The translations under genes were made by a program, and so were the position numbers. The notes under the pieces are model-generated. The model saw only the letters and a program-made list of their open reading frames with translations, was not told where the DNA came from and searched no databases. Source: Pseudomonadota bacterium (lineage in GTDB: Bacteria > Desulfobacterota > S145-22). Taken from it: DNA of 44,260 bases. Location: assembly GCA_015493505.1 (NCBI GenBank), contig WGDA01000127.1:1-44260 (forward strand). Direction: 5' to 3'. How positions within the stretch are numbered: the first letter of the stretch is position 1; each line of letters starts with the position of its first letter. Shown in pieces: positions 41,366-44,260 of the stretch.

Positions 41366-42169
41366 ATGCAGAAAGCCTTCCCATTTCAGATCCCTGACAG
41401 TGCCTTGCTGGAAATCCTATCGAAAATTAAATCCCTGCATGCGCAAGTCTCAACTGTTCAGGAATGGTTCTATGCCGTCATGCTGCTGCTTGACAGGCAG
41501 GCACAGGTGCATTTTGGAGACCTGGTGACCCATTCTCCCGGCCGAAACGGGTGCCCCACGGGACTTTCCGTGATTTCATACCAAAAAGGCGAGATCAGCC
41601 ATCACCAACAATTCCCCAACAAGTTCATCGCGCACGCGTATCAGTGCTGCATGGGCAAAAAAGTTCCTGAATTGACCGAGATTCAGATAGAACCTTGCAG
41701 GTTGGATTGCGACCTTCCTTATTGCCCGGTTGTAATTCCTTTGGGATGCTGTGATTACCACTTTGGCGTTCTTGCAGCCGGGAGCTACCACGACAAGTCC
41801 ATCGTTAGGAGAAACCGCCGATTGTTTGAAATTCTTGGGATGGAATTGTCCCTCTTTTTGCTGGTACGCCACATGGACGAAATGGTTTCTCAGTTTCTGT
41901 TTAAAAATGAGGGTGGCACGGGGAGTCAGGATCCTTTGAGCTTCGAAAGTCTTTTGACATACAAATTTAAACAACTCATAGACAAGATTGAGCCGGATGC
42001 CAGTGGAAACATTCTGGGAGATGTGATTACCTTGGTTGAAAAGATTCTAATCAAGCTGGCATTGGAGAAAACAGGTCACAGATTGGGGCATTCGGCGGAT
42101 CTTCTGGGGATTAACCGAAACACCCTTCGAAAGAAAATTCAACTACTCGGGATTGAATCCAAGGAATAA
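41366..42169 (+). CDS. Cysteine-rich sensory protein with C-terminal Fis-type HTH
   Basis: A 267-aa likely transcription regulator. The C-terminus (about 241-264: HSADLLGINRNTLRKKIQLL) is a Fis-type helix-turn-helix of the kind seen at the end of sigma-54 activators, but there is no AAA+ domain. The N-terminal region (about 1-165) looks like a GAF- or PocR-like sensor. It carries eight cysteines at 63, 94, 95, 111, 115, 120, 128 and 129, a spacing that could bind a metal or Fe-S cluster. An RBS (AGGGGA) precedes the ATG. A sigma-54 activator is 300 bp downstream. The ligand and targets are unknown. Confidence 0.72.
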   Translation: MQKAFPFQIPDSALLEILSKIKSLHAQVSTVQEWFYAVMLLLDRQAQVHFGDLVTHSPGRNGCPTGLSVISYQKGEISHHQQFPNKFIAHAYQCCMGKKVPELTEIQIEPCRLDCDLPYCPVVIPLGCCDYHFGVLAAGSYHDKSIVRRNRRLFEILGMELSLFLLVRHMDEMVSQFLFKNEGGTGSQDPLSFESLLTYKFKQLIDKIEPDASGNILGDVITLVEKILIKLALEKTGHRLGHSADLLGINRNTLRKKIQLLGIESKE

Positions 42170-42470
42170 TTTTATTTGTCGCGATAAAAGGCTGACAGGG
42201 GAGTAAAAGATGCCGTTCTCACCTTTTTCGCCGCCTGAGCACAGGAGATTTTCTTTCATGAACTCTCCGACTTGCTTTATTCCGTTAATGGCGCGAAAAT
42301 TATAGGGATGGACGTGGTTGAGGTGAATCCATTCCTGGATATCCGGAGCCAGGCAACGGCTCATCTCGCAGTATGAGTTGATGCTTGAAGCTCCCTTATA
42401 AAACGGATAAAAAAATCCGTAGTGATAGAAAACATGTGACAATCTATTAGCGTTTTAAAAACCTGGGAAA
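42170..42470. other. 300-bp intergenic space with a possible gene remnant on the minus strand
   Basis: No plus-strand gene is seen. On the minus strand a frame from TTG 42442 into the end of the upstream gene (42143) is open for 99 codons and has protein-like text (NHVHPYNFRAINGIKQVGEF), but it has no ATG, no RBS and a stop 4 codons before the TTG. It could be a decayed gene or chance. No clear sigma-54 -24/-12 promoter was found. Confidence 0.3.
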
Positions 42471-43886
42471 ATGATGGAAAGCTTGAAGCCCCTCAAACAT
42501 CACGCGGATGTCCTGGACGCCATTATCGAGTCATCGTATGATGGGCTCTGGATCTGTGACGGGAAGGGCAAAGTCCTTAAAATCAACAGGGCTTCCGAGA
42601 AGATCAACGAGGTAAAGGCGAAGGATGTCATAGGCCGGAACGTGAGTGATTTGGTACGGGAAGGCCTTTTCGATAAATCGGTGACTCTCGAGGTTCTAAA
42701 AAGGAAGAAGCGGGTCTCTATTCTGCAGACCCTGAACAACGGGAAGACCCTGCTCGTGACGGGAAACCCCATATTCATCGAGGGGAAACTGGAATACGTG
42801 GTGACCAACGACCGGGATATCACGGAGCTGATCCATCTTAAGGAGGAGCTGGAAGAGAGCCGAAAGACCTCCCTCAAGTATTACAGGAAACTCCAGGATG
42901 CCCTGAAAAAGGAGCGGGATGAGGAAAACCGCATCGTCTTCTGCAGCAAGGTGATGCGCAGCATCCAGGAAACCATCCAGAACGTTTCGGAGGTTGACGT
43001 CACGGTTTTCCTCCAGGGGGAATCCGGCGTTGGGAAAAGCCGGCTTGCCACGATGATCCATACCCTCTCCGAGCGATCCAAGGGGCCTTTCATCCATGTC
43101 AACTGTGGGGCAATCCCAGAAAACCTGTTAGAAAGCGAGCTGTTTGGGTATGTAAAGGGGGCATTTACTGGGGCGCGAAAAGAAGGCAAGCCTGGGATGG
43201 TTGAGTTAGCGGACAATGGGACCCTTTTTCTGGATGAAATTACAGAGTTACCCCTGAATCTTCAGGTAAAACTGTTACATTTTCTCGACAGCGGGATCAT
43301 CAAGAGGGTAGGGGATACGAGGGAGCGGAAGGTTAATGTTCGAATTATCGCGGCTTCCAACCGGGACATCACGCAATACGTCAAGGCTAAGCATTTCCGG
43401 GAGGATCTCTATTTCAGACTCAACATTGTACCCATCATTATCCCGCCCCTTCGGGAGCGCCAGGAAGATATCCCGCTGCTGATCGCCTATTTTCTCGAAC
43501 GCTTCGATGAGAAATATGGAAAAGATGTCACGATTTCACCGGAAGCCGTGGACCTGTTATGCCGTTATTCCTTCCCTGGTAACATTCGGGAGTTGTCGAA
43601 TATTCTGGAGCGCCTGGTGGTAATGTCCCGAAATACTCAAATCGAAGCGGGGGACTTGCCTGATTACGTCAAAGAGAATATCTTTGTTCCCATCGAGGGG
43701 TATTCACCGGTGAGTCCATTGAAAACCACCTTGAAAAACCTTCTGGCCGAATACGAAATGAATATTCTTAAAAAGGCCTTGGCAGTATGCAAGACACAGC
43801 AGGAAATGGCAAAGCTCTTGGGTGTTAGCCAACCAACGATTGCGAGAAAAATAAAGGAGTATAGACTAAACAAACGAAAATCATGA
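42471..43886 (+). CDS. Sigma-54-dependent activator with PAS sensor domain
   Basis: A 471-aa activator. A PAS domain (about 12-118: AIIESSYDGLWICDGKGKVL) is joined by a coiled linker to the AAA+ domain. There, Walker A is GESGVGKS (183-190), the sigma-54 contact loop is GAFTGA (230-235), Walker B is TLFLDEI (251-257), and the arginine fingers are in FREDLYFRLN. The C-terminal HTH (about 443-464: QQEMAKLLGVSQPTIARKI) is TyrR-like. It is not preceded by a receiver domain, so it responds to a direct ligand in the PAS domain. The RBS is weak. Its targets are not visible; none of the genes here shows a sigma-54 promoter. Confidence 0.92.
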   Translation: MMESLKPLKHHADVLDAIIESSYDGLWICDGKGKVLKINRASEKINEVKAKDVIGRNVSDLVREGLFDKSVTLEVLKRKKRVSILQTLNNGKTLLVTGNPIFIEGKLEYVVTNDRDITELIHLKEELEESRKTSLKYYRKLQDALKKERDEENRIVFCSKVMRSIQETIQNVSEVDVTVFLQGESGVGKSRLATMIHTLSERSKGPFIHVNCGAIPENLLESELFGYVKGAFTGARKEGKPGMVELADNGTLFLDEITELPLNLQVKLLHFLDSGIIKRVGDTRERKVNVRIIAASNRDITQYVKAKHFREDLYFRLNIVPIIIPPLRERQEDIPLLIAYFLERFDEKYGKDVTISPEAVDLLCRYSFPGNIRELSNILERLVVMSRNTQIEAGDLPDYVKENIFVPIEGYSPVSPLKTTLKNLLAEYEMNILKKALAVCKTQQEMAKLLGVSQPTIARKIKEYRLNKRKS

Positions 43887-43936
43887 GTTTAAGTCTGGCC
43901 GCGAAAGCTGATTGCTGTCTATAACTTCGACAGGTT

Positions 43937-44111
43937 TCATCCATTTGTAGGAAAAAATCCCATGGCTAATAGTGTTGAATAAATAACTATGTTGATGGCA
44001 AAAGCCGTCCATGCGGCAAAAACCCCCATTTTAAAAGTCTGGGTTAACAAAAGCGTTAATCCAAGCAGGATGAAGATATAGCTGCTGGATTCGCAAAAGA
44101 ATACATACTTT
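43937..44111 (-). pseudogene. 3' remnant of a hydrophobic membrane protein gene, cut by the IS element
   Basis: On the minus strand an open frame comes out of the insertion-sequence border (about 44111) and ends at TGA 43939-43937, about 58 codons. It is almost wholly hydrophobic (SSYIFILLGLTLLLTQTF; MGVFAAWTAFAINIVIYS). The GVFAAWTAFAIN pattern recalls the last helices of MATE transporters, but the match is weak. It has no start of its own. I read it as the C-terminal end of a membrane protein gene broken by the insertion. Confidence 0.42.
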
Positions 44112-44260
44112 ATAGTGGACCCCAGAAATGGGACAGTATGTTAAAGTGAAAAGGAGTAGACAAAAGAAAGGGGGTTCACAGGGATGAAACAGCGCAGGAA
44201 ATTCACAGATGAATTCAAAGCCAAAGTTGCCATAGAAGCCATCAAGGGAGACAAGACCGC
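44112..44260 (+). mobile_element. IS3-family insertion sequence, left end (continues beyond the window)
   Basis: The element appears to begin near 44112. Its end reads TAGTGGACCCCAGAAATGGG, of the type seen at ends of IS3-family elements, and orfA begins 70 bp inside. The exact border and target duplication cannot be fixed without the other end. Confidence 0.7.
44184..44260 (+). CDS. IS3-family transposase OrfA (N-terminal part)
   Basis: ATG 44184 after AAAGGGGG. The first 25 codons read MKQRRKFTDEFKAKVAIEAI then KGDKT, the standard start of IS3-family OrfA, a helix-turn-helix DNA-binding protein. It should be followed outside the window by orfB with programmed frameshifting. Confidence 0.85.
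   Translation, partial: MKQRRKFTDEFKAKVAIEAIKGDKT

Noticed and set aside
41910-42470. Sigma-54 promoter before the PAS-AAA+ activator
   Set aside because: TGGCAC near 41913 is inside the upstream coding region and lacks the TTGC element at the right distance; none was found in 42170-42470.

Overview
The window is a gene-dense bacterial chromosome segment. By eye its G+C is in the mid-50s percent. Gene content and order suggest an anaerobic member of the Desulfobacterota (former Deltaproteobacteria), perhaps near the Syntrophales. The clues are the infC-rpmI-rplT-pheS-pheT-ihfA-merR order, a CobA-HemD fusion, a PurS-PurL fusion without a glutaminase domain, an archaeal-type fructose-1,6-bisphosphate aldolase/phosphatase and an NDP-forming acyl-CoA synthetase. 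This placement is inference, because no 16S rRNA lies in the window.

Positions 1-9700 are one tight leftward series of nine genes: a small methyltransferase, the lipoprotein RlpA, a membrane-anchored PilZ (c-di-GMP) protein, a COG3044-type ABC-class ATPase, purC, a coiled-coil methyltransferase and three GT4 glycosyltransferases. The last glycosyltransferase runs off the left edge. The series looks like envelope and polysaccharide work with one purine gene embedded in it.

Positions 9800-30560 run rightward. First come a MoxR ATPase, a CoxE-like VWA protein and a CDF cation transporter. Then come tRNA-Val, a threonyl-tRNA synthetase lacking the TGS domain, infC with an AUC start codon, ribosomal proteins L35 and L20, pheST, ihfA, a MerR regulator and tRNA-Pro. 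These are followed by surE, the bifunctional FBP aldolase/phosphatase, miaB and a bifunctional-nuclease (DUF151) gene, then purL and a tetrapyrrole block of hemC, a membrane PH-like protein and cobA-hemD.

Positions 30567-39214 are a leftward operon: TetR regulator, TolC-type channel, lipoprotein adaptor, RND pump, PII-like protein and NDP-forming acyl-CoA synthetase. The first five genes overlap by 4 bp at every junction. An 18-bp perfect palindrome covers the regulator's start codon, directly below a good sigma-70 promoter. This is the clearest candidate for a self-contained and possibly under-described system: an efflux pump with a PII sensor and a linked CoA ligase.

Positions 39400-43886 run rightward: hflK, hflC, a cysteine-rich Fis-type regulator and a PAS-AAA+ sigma-54 activator. 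The right edge holds the 3' end of a hydrophobic protein gene that appears to be cut by an IS3-family element, whose orfA runs out of the window.

Three intergenic spaces carry short degenerate tandem arrays: 7-nt-like units at 9764-9802 and 24255-24415, and 9-nt units at 27466-27519. No gene explains them. No CRISPR array, rRNA gene or replication origin was seen.
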